The position numbers and the translations under genes were made by a program. From Strigops habroptila (taxonomy: Eukaryota > Chordata > Aves > Psittaciformes > Psittacidae): a stretch of 64,000 nucleotides of DNA. The notes below the pieces were generated by a model. That model made no database searches and was not told where the DNA came from. It saw only the letters and a list, made by a program, of their open reading frames with translations. Numbering within the stretch: the first letter of the stretch is position 1; each line of letters opens with the position of its first letter. The DNA is taken from positions 992,001 to 1,056,000 of the forward strand of contig NC_044289.2 of NCBI RefSeq assembly GCF_004027225.2, written 5' to 3'. Below are positions 62,881 through 64,000 of the stretch, piece by piece.

Positions 62881-64000
62881 ATTACAGCTCTCTGTGGTTT
62901 ACTCTGAAGAGCAATGTAATTTAGAGATAAATTGTCCTTCTCTCTCCTCCTGCTCCATCTTTTCCCAGCGAGTTTCAGAAAGGTTTAATTCTCCGTAAAC
63001 CCAGGAAGGAATCTGAGAGAAAGCGACGTTTTGTTCAGGGACACAACTCTTCCCAGTACCCATAAACAGCATCAACTGTGACTCAAAAAGGTTCCATGTT
63101 TCTTCTGCTGAATCAGGCTGGTGAAATTGTGAATAATCCTGCAATTTACCAAAGCTCAGGTCTGTGGTGGCTGTGATTTGCAAAGACCTGAACATGTTTG
63201 CAGCTTTATATGCTGCGGATTATCTCCTCTGATTACAGAAAGGGAAGAGTAAAGGAGGCTGAGCATCTGTGCAGGGTTTTTTTTGCTGGATGAAGGTCTA
63301 GATTTCTCTCCACGATCCTATATGAAAACAGTCTGATAAAAGATCTGGCTGCCTTTGTGGAGTTTTGGTGTGACTAGCAGCAGAGAAAACCTCTCAAGTT
63401 AACTTTCTGTGCTGTCTTACAGAATCATGAAGCCTGGATTATTCAGACAAATTCTGGGGCAGACTTCTGGCTTTTAAATGCTTCCTGGAATGACTTTGTG
63501 AAAAATGAGGAGCCAAGCAGGTACACTTGTGGTGTTTAAAATATGTTCTTATATTACATCCATCACCGTAATAAATTTGGTCTCATGAGGCAAAACATGA
63601 AATATAGTAGAACTAAAGTAGACAAGCATTGTATCTTGTAGTCTATGGCTTTATCGAGAAACTAGGGAGTCAGAGTATCAATTCGTGAGAAAAGACAGAG
63701 CAAAGAACCTCTTTAATTTGCCTTTTATAGGCAAATGCTACTTATTTCAGAAATGTCATGTTACATTTGAAATAATGTAAAGCTTTTGTGTGTGACGGAT
63801 ACCCCCAAAAACCTGCCCCAGGTCACTACTGTTACTCTTAGCACCAAAAGGTTATGATTCTTAATGTGACTGCCCAGGTGAGTGTTCACTGGATCACCAA
63901 GTTTGTTAGTCATGCTTCACTAATTTGCTTCTTTTCTAAAAGAAATAAGCAGCTTGTCAGTTGTTGGAAACTTGGACCATCCTGGGCGTCCAGATCAGTC
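62881..64000. other. Non-coding stretch, no gene supported
   Basis: There is no recognised gene, repeat family or island. The 98-codon minus-strand frame at 62899-63195 has no domain I recognise. If the exon at 61962 is real, this stretch would be the start of its first intron. Confidence 0.5.

Overview
This window looks like vertebrate nuclear DNA from a bird. The sequence is AT-leaning and CpG-poor, it has no long open reading frames of host type, and its recognisable repeats are CR1 LINE retrotransposon copies with avian-type 3' ends (the 'gattctatg' repeat tail and a 'ccttccaac' block just before it). I saw no bacterial operon, CRISPR array, rRNA, tRNA or recognisable retroviral LTR. The three CR1 3'-end types present suggest a bird, but I cannot name the species.

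Layout. Positions 1-9818 show no supported gene. Six CR1 pieces are scattered through the window: 9819-10040 (+), 31222-31752 (+), 36680-37719 (+, the best preserved, carrying the C-terminal half of the reverse transcriptase), 41857-42647 (+), 44689-44873 (-) and 48448-49300 (-, an internal piece lacking its 3' end). A possible 45-base exon with good splice signals lies at 18190-18234. It is followed by a long AT-rich, TAAT-dense block (18425-18770) that reads like a conserved non-coding enhancer. The only CpG island lies near the right end (about 61800-62345). It holds a short ATG-initiated reading frame (61962-62014) ending at a plausible splice donor, so it is a candidate promoter and first coding exon. 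A second enhancer-like block follows at 62640-62880.

Interpretation. The simplest reading is intronic or intergenic DNA of a large, sparsely exonic locus on the + strand, with an alternative or internal promoter near 61.9 kb. That is inference. No protein domain from a host gene can be read in the window, and I do not recognise the candidate exon peptides. The other notable items are small-scale structure: a nested palindrome at 51031-51119, two minus-strand G-quadruplex motifs, homopolymer tracts and a 14-base tandem duplication. I found no convincing new biological system. The CpG-island exon and the 18.2 kb microexon are the best leads.
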